Counted from the stretch's first letter, positions 1 through 9,279 are shown. The stretch is DNA of 64,000 bases from Thalassospira sp. HF15 (GCF_011806525.1 NZ_JAAVKI010000009.1:62001-126000), one strand, 5' to 3'. The notes: generated by a model not told the origin, from the sequence alone. A program made the numbers and translations.

Positions 1-451
1 CACGGATATCGTGCAAATCACCAATCTCAAGACCACCCTAGGGTAGAAAATCATCCGGACGAGCCGGATGAAATCAAACGAATCATTATGATTCAATAAG
101 ATATGAATCGTTTAAAAGCACATTTCAAACACGTGATTTAACGATTTCACCCCTCGAGCATTGAAAAAAATGCAGTGCTGCCCCGATGAAATTGAACAGT
201 GAATTTCATAAAAATAACAAACACTTGACTTAAATTCATCATTCGGACCTGAGGCCGCACTACGTAAAATCCCGCAGGAACCGTTGACGATACGTAGAAA
301 CCCTGATTACTTTCCCTCGTCGATTGCCAACATTCATATCTGTTGGATCGGGTAAACCTCGTCCGTTGCAAAATGTGTCGTCAAACGTGACTGGCTCAAT
401 GTCACGCAGACCGCACTGATTTGCTCGGACCAGCCTTGAGGGAGGCATTTA
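1..451. other. Intergenic region upstream of dppA
   Basis: No convincing coding sequence is visible. The stretch is A+T-rich compared with the genes around it. It holds a 21-base hairpin at 51-71 (arms TCATCCGG and CCGGATGA), a perfect 15-base odd palindrome at 80-94 (GAATCAT-T-ATGATTC), and a TTGACT at 225-230 without a good -10 partner. On the minus strand the 51-71 hairpin is followed by a short T-run, so it could terminate a minus-strand gene lying left of the window edge or be part of the dpp leader. A ribosome site (GGGAGG) lies just before the dppA start at 452. Confidence 0.5.
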
Positions 452-2059
452 ATGAAAGCGAATTTCGTCAAAGTGGCACTTGGTGCAGGCCTGCTCGCAG
501 CCACCGCACTTGCTGCTCCGACTGCCGCTTCGGCAAAAACCCTGGTATATTGCTCGGAAGGTAGCCCGGAAGGGTTCAACCCGTCGCTGTACACCGCTGG
601 CACGACCTTTGATGCGTCCTCGCGTCAGGTCTTTAACCGCCTGGTACAGTTCAAGCGCGGCACCACCACCATTGTTCCGGGTCTTGCAACCAGCTGGGAC
701 GTTTCGGCTGATGGTCAGGAATATACTTTCAACCTGCGCAAAGGTGTAAAGTTCCACACCACCGAAGATTTCACCCCGACCCGTGAATTTAACGCGGATG
801 ACGTGATCTTCACCTTCATGCGTCAGTTCGACAAGGAACATCCGTATCATGGTGTTTCTGGCGGCTCTTACGAGTACTTCAACGCCATGTCGATGCCTGA
901 TCTCGTCAAAGACATCGTCAAAGTTGACGACTACACCGTCAAATTCGTCCTGAACCGTCCGGAAGCGCCGTTCATTGCCAACATGGCCATGGATTTCGCA
1001 TCTGTTCTGTCGGCTGAATATGCTGACAAGATGATGGAAGCAGGCACGCCGGAAGCGGTTGATTTGAACCCGGTCGGCACCGGTCCGTTCCAGCTGGTAG
1101 CTTATCAGAAAGATGCGGTTATCCGTTACAAAGCATTCCCGGAATACTGGGAAGGCAAAGCGGCAATCGATAACCTGATCTTTGCCATCACGCCGGACAG
1201 CACCGTTCGCTACCAGAAGCTTAAAGCTGGTGAATGCCATGTCATGCCGTACCCGAACCCGGCTGACTTGACCGAGATGGAAGCAGACGCCGACATCAAC
1301 CTGCTGAGCCAGGAAGGTCTGAACGTTGGTTATCTTGGTTACAACACCGCGAAAGAGCCGTTCACCGATCCGAAGGTTCGTAAAGCACTGAACATGGCGA
1401 TCAACAAAGACGCCATCATTGAAGGTGTTTATCAGGGTGCCGGTTCGGCTGCGAAAAACCCGATCCCGCCGACCATCTGGTCCTACAACACCGAAACCGT
1501 CGATGATCCGTATGATCCGGAAGCCGCCAAAGCCATGCTGGCAGAAGCCGGTTACCCGGATGGTTTCTCCACCGACATCTGGGCCATGCCGGTTCAGCGT
1601 CCTTACAACCCGAACGCACGCCGTATGGCAGAACTTGTTCAGGCTGACTGGGCTGCGATTGGTGTGAATGCCGAGATCGTATCCTACGAGTGGGGCGAAT
1701 ACCTTGAGCGCACCAAAAAAGGTGAACAGGGTACCTTCATGCTCGGTTGGACCGGTGATAACGGTGACCCCGACAACTTCCTCGCAGTCCTTCTGGGTTG
1801 TGACGCAGTTGGTGGCTCAAACCGTGCACAGTGGTGCAACGAAGAGTTCGACAACCTGATTCAGCAGGCAAAAACCACTTCGGACGTTCTTGAGCGTACC
1901 CGTCTGTACGAAGAAGCTCAGGTTGTCTTCAAACGTGAAGCACCATGGGCAACCATCGCACATTCGATCGTCTTCGAGCCGATCCGTAATGAAGTTGTTG
2001 ACTACAAAATCGATCCGTTCGGTGGTCACATCTTCTACGGTGTCGATCTCGCTGAGTAA
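452..2059 (+). CDS. dppA: Peptide ABC transporter substrate-binding protein (DppA-like)
   Basis: Periplasmic ligand-binding protein of the SBP_bac_5 (DppA/OppA) family, which captures di- or oligopeptides and delivers them to the permeases encoded next. The 535-residue length matches E. coli DppA. Residues 1-28 are a Sec signal peptide (hydrophobic core GAGLLAATALAAP, cut near AASA). The mature start KTLVYCSEGSPEGFNPSLY is typical of dipeptide-binding proteins (known family trait). ATG at 452 has GGGAGG nine bases upstream. First gene of a five-gene importer in canonical A-B-C-D-F order. The exact ligand cannot be read from sequence; haem precursors or glutathione are alternatives known for this family. 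Confidence 0.93.
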   Translation: MKANFVKVALGAGLLAATALAAPTAASAKTLVYCSEGSPEGFNPSLYTAGTTFDASSRQVFNRLVQFKRGTTTIVPGLATSWDVSADGQEYTFNLRKGVKFHTTEDFTPTREFNADDVIFTFMRQFDKEHPYHGVSGGSYEYFNAMSMPDLVKDIVKVDDYTVKFVLNRPEAPFIANMAMDFASVLSAEYADKMMEAGTPEAVDLNPVGTGPFQLVAYQKDAVIRYKAFPEYWEGKAAIDNLIFAITPDSTVRYQKLKAGECHVMPYPNPADLTEMEADADINLLSQEGLNVGYLGYNTAKEPFTDPKVRKALNMAINKDAIIEGVYQGAGSAAKNPIPPTIWSYNTETVDDPYDPEAAKAMLAEAGYPDGFSTDIWAMPVQRPYNPNARRMAELVQADWAAIGVNAEIVSYEWGEYLERTKKGEQGTFMLGWTGDNGDPDNFLAVLLGCDAVGGSNRAQWCNEEFDNLIQQAKTTSDVLERTRLYEEAQVVFKREAPWATIAHSIVFEPIRNEVVDYKIDPFGGHIFYGVDLAE

Positions 2060-2079
2060 GCGCACCAAAATCTTGTCAA

Positions 2080-2103
2080 AGAGGCTCGGATTTCCGGGCC
2101 TCT
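2080..2103 (+). terminator. Attenuating hairpin after dppA
   Basis: A 10-bp stem (AGAGGCTCGG with CCGGGCCTCT, one G-T wobble) closes a 4-base loop 21 bases after the dppA stop and 70 bases before dppB. Only three T follow, so it is a weak terminator or a 3'-end stabiliser. Such hairpins are known to keep binding-protein mRNA in excess over the permease part; that role here is inferred. Confidence 0.6.
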
Positions 2104-2172
2104 TTGCAATTTCGTAAAAGAGAGAGACATCCGGTCGGCTTGATCCGCCCGGAGATAAAAAGGCCCGATGGC

Positions 2173-3183
2173 ATGCTAGGATTCCTGTTTCGCCGTTTGG
2201 GGGACATCATCCCGACCTTCTTCGGTGTCACCCTTCTGGTATTTTTCCTGATCCGTCTTATTCCCGGCGACCCAATTATAATGTTGGCCGGCGAGCGCAG
2301 CGTGGAACCGGAACGATACGCAGAACTTCAGGCACAATACGGCTTTGACCAACCGATTATTGTCCAATATTTCGATTATCTGGTGGGTGTATTCCAAGGC
2401 GATCTTGGTAAGTCCTTTGTCACCAAAAAGCCTGTTATTGACGAATTTCTGACCCTGTTCCCTGCAACAGTCGAATTGGCCCTGATGGGCATCCTGTTTG
2501 CGGTGTTCATTGGTGTGCCGCTCGGCGTCCTAGCCGCCATCAACCGTGGCAAGTGGATTGACCACCTGACGATGTCAATTTCCCTGACGGGTTATTCGAT
2601 GCCGATATTCTGGTGGGCCCTGCTTCTGATCATGTTCTTCTCAACCACCTTGGGCTGGACACCGGTTTCCGGGCGTCTGTCAGTCATGTATTTCTTCGAA
2701 CCCGTCACCGGTTTCATGTTGATCGACAGCCTTCTGAGTGGTGAAAAAGGCGCATTTACCAGCGCAGTTAGCCATCTGATCCTGCCAACCGTTGCATTGG
2801 GAACGATCCCGATGGCCGTCATTGCGCGCATGACGCGCTCCTCGATGCTGGAAGTGCTGGGCGAAGAATATATCCGCGTTGCCCGGGCCAAGGGCATAGC
2901 CCCCTTCCGTGTCATCATGATTCATGCCTTGCGTAACGCACTAATCCCGGTGATCACGGTCATTGGCCTGCAGGTTGGTGTCCTCTTGGGTGGTGCGATC
3001 CTGACGGAAACAATTTTCTCTTGGCCGGGGATCGGCAAATGGATCATCGAAGCCATGAACCGTCGAGACTACCCAACCATTCAGGGTGGCATTCTCATGA
3101 TTGCCTTCGTTGTGATGTCAATGAACCTGATCGTTGATCTTCTGTACGGGATTGTTAACCCCCGTATCCGGTACAAGCGTTAA
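2173..3183 (+). CDS. dppB: Peptide ABC transporter permease (DppB-like)
   Basis: Inner-membrane permease of the DppB/OppB family, pairing with the DppC-like protein to form the peptide channel. The 336 residues contain six hydrophobic segments, starting with GDIIPTFFGVTLLVFFLIRL right at the N-terminus, followed by the family motif LIPGDP. The EAA cytoplasmic loop that docks to the ATPase reads EEYIRVARAKG near residue 235. I chose ATG 2173 because translation then begins MLGFLFRRLGD as in homologues and AAAAGG lies nine bases upstream; an in-frame ATG at 2104 would add 23 residues without homology-like character and overlap the preceding hairpin. Confidence 0.92.
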   Translation: MLGFLFRRLGDIIPTFFGVTLLVFFLIRLIPGDPIIMLAGERSVEPERYAELQAQYGFDQPIIVQYFDYLVGVFQGDLGKSFVTKKPVIDEFLTLFPATVELALMGILFAVFIGVPLGVLAAINRGKWIDHLTMSISLTGYSMPIFWWALLLIMFFSTTLGWTPVSGRLSVMYFFEPVTGFMLIDSLLSGEKGAFTSAVSHLILPTVALGTIPMAVIARMTRSSMLEVLGEEYIRVARAKGIAPFRVIMIHALRNALIPVITVIGLQVGVLLGGAILTETIFSWPGIGKWIIEAMNRRDYPTIQGGILMIAFVVMSMNLIVDLLYGIVNPRIRYKR

Positions 3184-3198
3184 GGGGAGCAGCGAAAC

Positions 3199-4134
3199 AT
3201 GACCGAGAACACCACCCCGTCCGCAGCCCCGGCGTCAAATGTTGCCGAAGCAGCCGTTGAACCGGTCGGCGCACCGCCCAGCCCGATGCGTGAGACTTGG
3301 GCATATTTTAAGACCAATCGTGGGGCTTTCACGGGCCTAATCGTCATTGGGGTCATCCTGTTTCTGGCTCTGACAGCACAATGGATCGCGCCGTTTGATC
3401 CGATTGCCCAGGACCGCACCGCGTTTCTGAAACCGCCGATCTGGATGGAAGGTGCCGATCCGCGCTACATCCTTGGTACCGACGCAGTTGGCCGTGATAT
3501 CCTGTCGCGTCTGATCCATGGCGCGCAGCTGTCGGTTTCGATCGGTGTCGCCGTTGTGATCCTGTCGATGATTGCTGGCATCGTGCTTGGCATGGTTGCG
3601 GGTTATTTCCGCGGCTGGATTGAAGTCGCTGTGATGCGCCTGATGGACATCATGCTGTCCCTGCCCAGCCTGATCATGGCGCTGGCGATCGTTGCCATCC
3701 TCGGCCCGGGACTTGAAAACGCAATGCTGGCCATCGCCATTGTGCAGTTGCCACACTATGTGCGCCTGACGCGTGCCTCGGTCGTTTCCGAACTGAACAA
3801 GGAATATGTCATTGCATCGCAGATTGCCGGTGCCGGTCATACCCGCCAGATGTTCGTCAATATCCTGCCAAACTGCATGGCACCGCTGATCGTGCAGGGT
3901 ACGCTTGGTATTTCGAGTGCAATCCTTGATGCTGCCGCCCTTGGCTTCCTGGGCCTTGGCGCGCAGCCGCCGCTGCCGGAATGGGGCACCATGCTGTCCG
4001 AAGCCCGTGAATTTGTGGGCTCTGCATGGTGGGTGATCACCTTCCCCGGCCTTTGCATCCTTGTCACCGTGCTTGCCTTCAACCTGATGGGTGATGGCCT
4101 GCGCGATGCCCTTGATCCCAAGATGAAACGGTAA
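3199..4134 (+). CDS. dppC: Peptide ABC transporter permease (DppC-like)
   Basis: Second inner-membrane permease of the peptide importer (BPD_transp_1 fold with OppC_N leader). A proline/alanine-rich cytoplasmic N-terminus of about 45 residues precedes the first membrane span (FTGLIVIGVILFLALTAQWI). The family motif LGTDAVGRDILSRLIHGA follows near residue 92, and the EAA loop KEYVIASQIAGAG near residue 202. Its 311 residues are close to the family norm (about 300). GGGGAGCAGC before the ATG provides the ribosome site, and only 15 bases separate it from dppB. The next gene starts three bases after its stop, so translation is probably coupled. Confidence 0.93.
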   Translation: MTENTTPSAAPASNVAEAAVEPVGAPPSPMRETWAYFKTNRGAFTGLIVIGVILFLALTAQWIAPFDPIAQDRTAFLKPPIWMEGADPRYILGTDAVGRDILSRLIHGAQLSVSIGVAVVILSMIAGIVLGMVAGYFRGWIEVAVMRLMDIMLSLPSLIMALAIVAILGPGLENAMLAIAIVQLPHYVRLTRASVVSELNKEYVIASQIAGAGHTRQMFVNILPNCMAPLIVQGTLGISSAILDAAALGFLGLGAQPPLPEWGTMLSEAREFVGSAWWVITFPGLCILVTVLAFNLMGDGLRDALDPKMKR

Positions 4135-4137
4135 GTC

Positions 4138-5142
4138 ATGGCTCTTCTCGAAGTAAAAAACCTGACAGTCGAGTTCGGCTCCGAAGACAAGCCGTTTCGT
4201 GCTGTTGATTCCGTAAGCTATTCTGTTGATCGCGGCGAGGTGCTTGGCATCGTCGGTGAATCCGGTTCGGGCAAGTCGGTCTCATCACTTGCCGTGATGG
4301 GTCTGATTGATTTTCCCGGGCGTGTGACAGCAGACGCCCTGACCTTTGATGGTCAGGATCTGCTTAACATGCCGGCAAAACGCCGTCGTCAGATCACCGG
4401 CAAAGACATCGCCATGATCTTTCAGGATCCGATGTCAGCTCTCAACCCTTGCTTCACGGTCGAAGCCCAGATCATGGAGGCCCTTAAGGTCCATGAGGGT
4501 GGCAACAAGAAACAGCGTCGGGAACGCACGCTTGATCTGCTGAACCAGGTTGGCATTCCCGATCCGAAATCGCGTATGACCGCTTATCCGCATCAGCTTT
4601 CCGGTGGCATGAGCCAGCGTATCGTCATTGCCATGGCGATTGCGTGCAACCCGCGCCTTTTGATTGCTGATGAACCGACCACCGCCCTTGATGTGACCAT
4701 TCAGGCCCAGATCATCGACCTGCTTTTGAAATTGCAGGAAGACAGCGACATGGGATTGTTGCTGATCACCCATGATCTGGCACTGGTGTCCGAGGCTGCA
4801 AACCGCATTCAGGTCATGTATGCCGGTCAGCTGTTTGAAAGTGGCCCGGCTGACAGCATCTTTGCAGCCCCACGTCATCCGTACACGCAGGCACTGCTTG
4901 AAGCCCTGCCGGAACGCTCCGAAGGCCATGACCGTCTTCGGACCATCCCCGGCGTGGTTCCCGGTCAGTATGACCGTCCTGCTGGATGTCTGCTGGCACC
5001 GCGTTGCCGTTATGCCAATGACCAGTGCCTGAAAGCGCGCCCGGAGGTCACCGACTTCAACGGCCGCGATGTGCGTTGCTTCTATCCGCTAAATGATCAG
5101 GGCCAGCCGACTGGCATGGCCACCGGGGAGACTGTGTTATGA
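4138..5142 (+). CDS. dppD: Peptide ABC transporter ATPase (DppD-like)
   Basis: Cytoplasmic ATPase that powers peptide import together with the following DppF-like subunit. Walker A GESGSGKS lies at residues 40-47, the signature LSGGMSQRI near 154, and Walker [13 protein letters not shown] near 175, followed by the H-loop in LITHDL. The C-terminus carries the oligopeptide-transporter extension (oligo_HPY) with the cysteine-rich stretch [17 protein letters not shown]; in DppD/DppF relatives such cysteines bind an iron-sulfur cluster (known from the family). The signature has a Ser-Gln where most ATPases have Gln-Arg-Gln, still within normal variation. Overlaps dppF by four bases (ATGA). Confidence 0.94.
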   Translation: MALLEVKNLTVEFGSEDKPFRAVDSVSYSVDRGEVLGIVGESGSGKSVSSLAVMGLIDFPGRVTADALTFDGQDLLNMPAKRRRQITGKDIAMIFQDPMSALNPCFTVEAQIMEALKVHEGGNKKQRRERTLDLLNQVGIPDPKSRMTAYPHQLSGGMSQRIVIAMAIACNPRLLIADEPTTALDVTIQAQIIDLLLKLQEDSDMGLLLITHDLALVSEAANRIQVMYAGQLFESGPADSIFAAPRHPYTQALLEALPERSEGHDRLRTIPGVVPGQYDRPAGCLLAPRCRYANDQCLKARPEVTDFNGRDVRCFYPLNDQGQPTGMATGETVL

Positions 5143-6134
5143 GTTTTCTGGATACCAAACCCGGTGTTCCGCTTCTGGAATCCGATGATCTTGTCCGTCA
5201 CTACGAAGTTAATCGCGGCCTTGGCAAACCCAGCGCCATGGTCAAGGCGCTTGATGGCGTTTCCTTCACGCTTGAATCGCAAAAAACCCTCGCGGTTGTT
5301 GGTGAGTCCGGCTGTGGTAAATCGACCCTTGGTCGTCAGCTGACCCTGATCGAAAAGCCGACCTCTGGCGCGCTTAAGCTCAATGGCAACGAGGTTGGTG
5401 ATCTGTCTGACAAGGACGCCAAACAGTTCCGTCGCACGGTTCAGATGATCTTCCAGAACCCGTATGGCTCGCTGAACCCGCGCAAAAAGGTTGGGCAAAT
5501 CCTGGCAGAGCCGGTTCTTCTGAACATGGACAACCTTGGCCGCAAGGAGCGCGAAGAACGCGTGCGCGCGACCATGGCGAAGGTTGGCCTGCGTCCGGAA
5601 TTCTATCAGCGTTACCCGCATATGTTTTCCGGTGGCCAGCGCCAGCGCATCGCGATTGCCCGTGCCCTGATCCTTGAACCCAAGGTCATCGTTGCGGACG
5701 AGCCGGTTTCGGCCCTTGATGTATCGGTACAGGCGCAGGTTCTGAACCTGATGATGGACCTTCAGGAAGAGATGAATGTCGCCTATGTTTTCATCTCGCA
5801 CGATCTTTCTGTCGTCAGACATATTGCAGATGACGTCATGGTGATGTATCTCGGTCGCGTCGCTGAAAAGGGACCAACCGAAGAGATCTTTGCCAAGCCG
5901 CTGCACCCCTACACTCGGGCGCTTTTGGCGTCGGCACCAAAGATCGACCCGACACAACGTGTGAAGGCAGAACCGCTGACCGGCGAATTGCCATCACCGA
6001 TCAACCCGCCATCGGGCTGCGCGTTCCACAAACGCTGCCCGTTTGCGACCGAGGAATGCGCGAAAGTTCGCCCGGAACTGCGCAATTTCGAAGGCCGCGA
6101 AGTGGCGTGTCATCGGGTCGAAGAAATCGCCTGA
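5139..6134 (+). CDS. dppF: Peptide ABC transporter ATPase (DppF-like)
   Basis: Second ATPase of the peptide importer. Walker A GESGCGKS is near residue 65, the signature FSGGQRQRI near 165 and Walker [13 protein letters not shown] near 185. The C-terminal extension again has the four-cysteine block [20 protein letters not shown] seen in the DppD-like partner. The start overlaps the dppD stop in ATGA, the usual coupling for these heterodimeric ATPases. It is the last gene of the operon; a strong hairpin follows within 60 bases. Confidence 0.94.
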   Translation: MSFLDTKPGVPLLESDDLVRHYEVNRGLGKPSAMVKALDGVSFTLESQKTLAVVGESGCGKSTLGRQLTLIEKPTSGALKLNGNEVGDLSDKDAKQFRRTVQMIFQNPYGSLNPRKKVGQILAEPVLLNMDNLGRKEREERVRATMAKVGLRPEFYQRYPHMFSGGQRQRIAIARALILEPKVIVADEPVSALDVSVQAQVLNLMMDLQEEMNVAYVFISHDLSVVRHIADDVMVMYLGRVAEKGPTEEIFAKPLHPYTRALLASAPKIDPTQRVKAEPLTGELPSPINPPSGCAFHKRCPFATEECAKVRPELRNFEGREVACHRVEEIA

Positions 6135-6190
6135 CAACAGGCGATCGCCCGGAAAGCCTAACAGCTTATCCAGGTAGACAAGGGAGCAAG

Positions 6191-6230
6191 GGGGCGCGCT
6201 TTTTACAAAGCTGCGCCCCTGCGCATTTTT
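6191..6230 (+). terminator. Rho-independent terminator of the dpp operon
   Basis: A G+C-rich stem (GGGGCGCGCTTT with AAAGC-T-GCGCCCC, one bulged T, loop TTAC) at 6191-6219 is followed by TTTTT at 6226-6230. It lies between convergent genes and may also serve the cupin gene on the minus strand, although the T-run favours the plus strand. Confidence 0.8.
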
Positions 6231-6242
6231 GCACACGCAGGA

Positions 6243-6746
6243 TCAGTCGCGCGTCAATGCCGCAATCATCTCGGATGCCGCAGGCCATTTTGCGCTCAGC
6301 GCAGCACGTTTTCCCATCGAGAAATCGGCGAAATCAAACCCCGGTGCCACGGTACAGCCCAGAAGCGCAAACTTGCCACCGGGTTTAAGGCGCGCGCCCT
6401 GCCAGACATTCTTGGGCACAATCATCTGCGGCTTTTGACCCGCCAGCAGATCCTTGCCGATTTCGACCTTCTGATGCGTGCCATCCTCAAACAGTTGAAG
6501 CTGCTCAACCGCATCCCCGATATAGTGGTGGAAAATCTCGTCACTGGTCAGGATATGCATGCCCGAAAAGGTATCCGGCGTCAGAAGGTAATAGATCGCA
6601 GTTCCGGTGCTGCGCACACCCAAATACCGATTGCCGGGATTACAGGTTTCAAACGCCCGGAAGGTTTCAGCGTAATAGCCGCCCTCAGGGTGTGGCTGTA
6701 GGTCAAGCTTGGCGATCAAATCGTCGATGGTGATGTCGTCGGACAT
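6243..6746 (-). CDS. Cupin family protein (DUF985)
   Basis: Small cytoplasmic cupin of the DUF985 (Cupin_5) family; the biochemical role of this family is not settled. The N-terminal family hallmark LQPHPEGGYYAETF is at about residues 14-27, followed by GTAIYYLLTPDTFSGMH and a terminal block LLGCTVAPGFDFADF, all typical of the double-stranded beta-barrel. Start chosen at 6746 (MSDDITIDDL) because GGGAG lies eight bases upstream and the longer open frame to 6926 has no family-like sequence. It is divergent from the pentapeptide-repeat gene and appears monocistronic. Confidence 0.85.
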   Translation of the reverse strand: MSDDITIDDLIAKLDLQPHPEGGYYAETFRAFETCNPGNRYLGVRSTGTAIYYLLTPDTFSGMHILTSDEIFHHYIGDAVEQLQLFEDGTHQKVEIGKDLLAGQKPQMIVPKNVWQGARLKPGGKFALLGCTVAPGFDFADFSMGKRAALSAKWPAASEMIAALTRD

Positions 6747-6901
6747 GATGGGCTCCCGGTAATCAACGGCTATTGCTTCCCCATCATGACGACAACAAAC
6801 GTACTTTGTACAGTGCACCGCATTATCTATTGACGAAAAAACAACCTCTGACATCATTGTAGACGAGTTAAACATCTTTTGGTTACAAGACAGACTGAGC
6901 C

Positions 6902-7957
6902 TTGAACAAAAGAATTCAACATACATACCATCCTTATTACGGCTTCAGGAAAAGCCGTAACCAGAAAGCTCGTTCTAAGCTTCTATCTCTGACACAATCG
7001 GCTTTGAGCATACCTCGCGGTATCTGGCATTTTGGAAACCGCATAAGCGAAAAATGGTTTTCGTTTTGGAGGGCGAACGCCCTTGTACGATTGGTTGTTG
7101 AGAGTGCTGGCGCTGCGTTAGTCGCAACTGGTGCTCTTTCATTTTACCTTGAGCTGCAGCAGCGCGAAACTGATAGAGCAGTGAGAAACGCTACATTAAT
7201 TGCTCAAGTCTCGTCATTGGCAAAACCGGGAGACCGTGCAGCAGGCATAGGAATTGCTAGCTTAGTCGAGTTCTTGGTCAGAGAAGGTGTTTCTCTAGAT
7301 GCCGCATCATTTACTGGTGTCTATTTCCCAGCTCGGACAGACTTTTCCGGCGCGCAACTCCGCTCAGCAAATTTCGACAATGTAGTCCTTACCGCAGGTA
7401 TATTTCACGAGGCGAACCTCGGCGACACAATTCCTACCCCAGAATCCATTGAAATTGGGATATGGGGTACAGGCGCCTCATTTAGAGAAGCCAGTTTGCA
7501 TGCAGCGGATTTCTCCTATGGAAAAGTACAAGTCGCAGATTTCGAGGCAGCTCGGATGGGACGTGCAGATTTCACAAATGCACAGTTGGGAATGTCTAAC
7601 TTCCACAAAGCAGAACTGACCAGTGCAATTTTTGAGCGTGCATCTGGATTTGCTCTGGATGCCGGTGATGCAACGTTACAAAAAGTGAACTTCAAATACG
7701 CAAACCTTTCGTACGCACATTTTGATAATTCGGACCTATCCTTGGCTGATTTTCAAAATGCTCAACTTGATTCCGCAAGCTTCGTAAACTCAGTCTTATA
7801 TAAAGCCAACTTTATAAATGCAGATGTCACTAATGCTGATTTTCGGAAATCCGATATCACACAGAGTCAGCTGAACCAATCCTGCCAAAGATCTACTGGA
7901 CCACCCCCGCAAATACCAGAACATCTTGATTGGCCAGCAAAGGCCTGCGGAACATAA
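6902..7957 (+). CDS. Membrane-anchored pentapeptide-repeat protein
   Basis: 351 residues with no obvious enzyme motif. A basic N-terminus of about 55 residues precedes one membrane span (LVRLVVESAGAALVATGALS, near 60-82) and a short coiled-coil-like segment (LELQQRETDRAVRNATLIAQ). Residues 115-330 are pentapeptide repeats of A(D/N)LxX type (ANFDNV, ADFSYG, ADFEAA, ADFTNA, ADFQNA, ANFINA, ADFRKS), which fold as a right-handed quadrilateral helix in known structures. Function is unknown; such proteins act as scaffolds or gyrase mimics elsewhere. Starts with TTG at 6902, with only a weak ribosome site, so the start is uncertain. Base and codon use are clearly more A+T-rich than neighbours, suggesting recent acquisition. 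Confidence 0.8.
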   Translation: MNKRIQHTYHPYYGFRKSRNQKARSKLLSLTQSALSIPRGIWHFGNRISEKWFSFWRANALVRLVVESAGAALVATGALSFYLELQQRETDRAVRNATLIAQVSSLAKPGDRAAGIGIASLVEFLVREGVSLDAASFTGVYFPARTDFSGAQLRSANFDNVVLTAGIFHEANLGDTIPTPESIEIGIWGTGASFREASLHAADFSYGKVQVADFEAARMGRADFTNAQLGMSNFHKAELTSAIFERASGFALDAGDATLQKVNFKYANLSYAHFDNSDLSLADFQNAQLDSASFVNSVLYKANFINADVTNADFRKSDITQSQLNQSCQRSTGPPPQIPEHLDWPAKACGT

Positions 7958-7974
7958 ACTGCAGACACGTGAAT

Positions 7975-8013
7975 AAAGGGGGGAACGTAAAAACTTCCCC
8001 CCTTTCCTTTTTT
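7975..8013 (+). terminator. Rho-independent terminator of the pentapeptide-repeat gene
   Basis: An 11-bp perfect stem (AAAGGGGGGAA, 7975-7985, with TTCCCCCCTTT, 7995-8005) around a 9-base loop, followed by CCTTTTTT. It sits 18 bases after the stop codon and between convergent genes. Confidence 0.9.
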
Positions 8014-8054
8014 AAAGGACGCTGCGCATTTTCAGAACAGTATCAAAAGATGAC

Positions 8055-8576
8055 TTAGTTGCTCTTCATTTTCATCTTGCCTTCACCATGGCCCGAACCA
8101 TGGCCGCTGCCATGCCCCATGCCAGCACCGCCTTTGGGGCCCATCGACATGGTGTTCAGGACATCAATGGTCACCGGAACTTCGCCAGCTTTTTCGAATT
8201 CGAGAACGATGTCGATTTTCTGACCTTCTTCAAGCGCCTCATTCAGGCCAATGAACATGACGTGATAGCCACCCGGCTTGAAATGGACGGTGCCATGCAT
8301 TGGCACTTCCACACCACCCTGAACTTCACGCATCTTCATGACATTATTTTCCATGATGTGGGTGTGAAGTTCGGTGCGTTTGGAGATGTCGCTGCGCGCC
8401 GCAACGACGCGGTCCGCACCACCATGGTTAACGATGTCAAAGAAAGCCGCACCGTTGCGCACCATGCCTTTGGAGGCCTTCGCCCAGGCATCCTTGATTT
8501 CGATATCGGCGGCAAAGGCGTTGGTTACGACGAACAGCGACGCCACGGTCGCAACAATTGCAAAAAGCTTTTTCAT
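8055..8576 (-). CDS. Periplasmic copper chaperone PCu(A)C family
   Basis: Secreted copper(I) chaperone of the PCuAC (DUF461) family, which helps load copper into cytochrome oxidase or handles periplasmic copper. MKKLFAIVATVASLFVVTNAFA is a Sec signal. The metal motif H-x(n)-M is visible as HTHIMENNVMKM followed by MHGTVHFKPGGYHVMFIG. The C-terminal 20 residues are an added Gly/His/Met tail (GMGHGSGHGSGHGEGKMKMK) likely to bind further metal. Start set at 8576, where GGAA lies five bases upstream. Next upstream is a DUF2946 protein, a frequent partner in copper-handling loci. Confidence 0.9.
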   Translation of the reverse strand: MKKLFAIVATVASLFVVTNAFAADIEIKDAWAKASKGMVRNGAAFFDIVNHGGADRVVAARSDISKRTELHTHIMENNVMKMREVQGGVEVPMHGTVHFKPGGYHVMFIGLNEALEEGQKIDIVLEFEKAGEVPVTIDVLNTMSMGPKGGAGMGHGSGHGSGHGEGKMKMKSN

Positions 8577-8651
8577 GATATTCCATCCATTAGTCGGCCA
8601 GCACACGCGGGCCTTCGATTTCAGTCGTATTGCGGTAATCAGTCTGTGAAA

Positions 8652-9080
8652 TCAGATGGAAGTGGGCGGGGCCCGGGAATGTCGGGTACGTCGTACGTCA
8701 TGCAGCGCGACCAAGGCAATTGCCTTGGCATAAGTAACGTCATGAATGACCGGAACCGGCGCGACATAGGGCAGATCAATCGCGGCCATCGCCCCGTGAT
8801 GATTTGCACAAAGCGGGCAAGACGCATGAGCAGGCATCTCGTCGGTGTCATCTGTCGATGCGGATGCAACCACACCATAAAGCTGATCCACCGACGCAAG
8901 CTTGATGCCAGCCGGCGTACAAATCAGAACATAGTCACCACCCGGCGCGATTTCTGCCGCCGATGCGGTCGCAATACCGGTTGACTGCCCGCTCAGCAAT
9001 GCTGGCACAAGCCCGGACTGGGTGACGCCTGCAAACAGAACAACAAACGCCACCAACCATGTCTGAACGACACGGCGCAT
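8652..9080 (-). CDS. DUF2946 family protein
   Basis: About 142 residues with an N-terminal export signal (MRRVVQTWLVAFVVLFAGVT) and the DUF2946 hallmark CPLCANHHG in the middle, a CxxC followed by two histidines that could bind copper (inference). Its job is unknown; it commonly sits next to PCuAC chaperones and TonB copper receptors, as here beside the PCuAC gene. I start it at 9080 because GGCGGA lies six bases upstream; in-frame ATGs at 9086 and 9125 and a GTG at 9128 are alternatives. Confidence 0.75.
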   Translation of the reverse strand: MRRVVQTWLVAFVVLFAGVTQSGLVPALLSGQSTGIATASAAEIAPGGDYVLICTPAGIKLASVDQLYGVVASASTDDTDEMPAHASCPLCANHHGAMAAIDLPYVAPVPVIHDVTYAKAIALVALHDVRRTRHSRAPPTSI

Positions 9081-9228
9081 GGACATTCCGCCTGCGTGGC
9101 GGTTATGGCGTTTGTGCGTGATCATCACTTGGATATGCCCGATTTAAGTTAGACCTGCAATGACATTGATCATTGCAGCCTGTCTGTTTTGTCCAGACGT
9201 CTTTCTACTTTTCACGATGTGGAAGAAT

Positions 9229-9253
9229 AAGGCCGGGTGCGATGCCCGGCCTT
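9229..9253 (-). terminator. Terminator downstream of fumC
   Basis: Perfect 9-bp stem AAGGCCGGG / CCCGGCCTT with a 7-base loop, 27 bases after the fumC stop; on the minus strand it continues TATTCTT. The T-run is imperfect, so termination strength is uncertain. Confidence 0.65.
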
Positions 9254-9279
9254 GCGTTGTGATGTTTGAAAACGTCACA

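Noticed and set aside
449..1240. Long minus-strand open frame across dppA
   Set aside because: It mirrors the codon structure of dppA, which has a signal peptide and clear family motifs; no ribosome site or family-like sequence on the minus strand.
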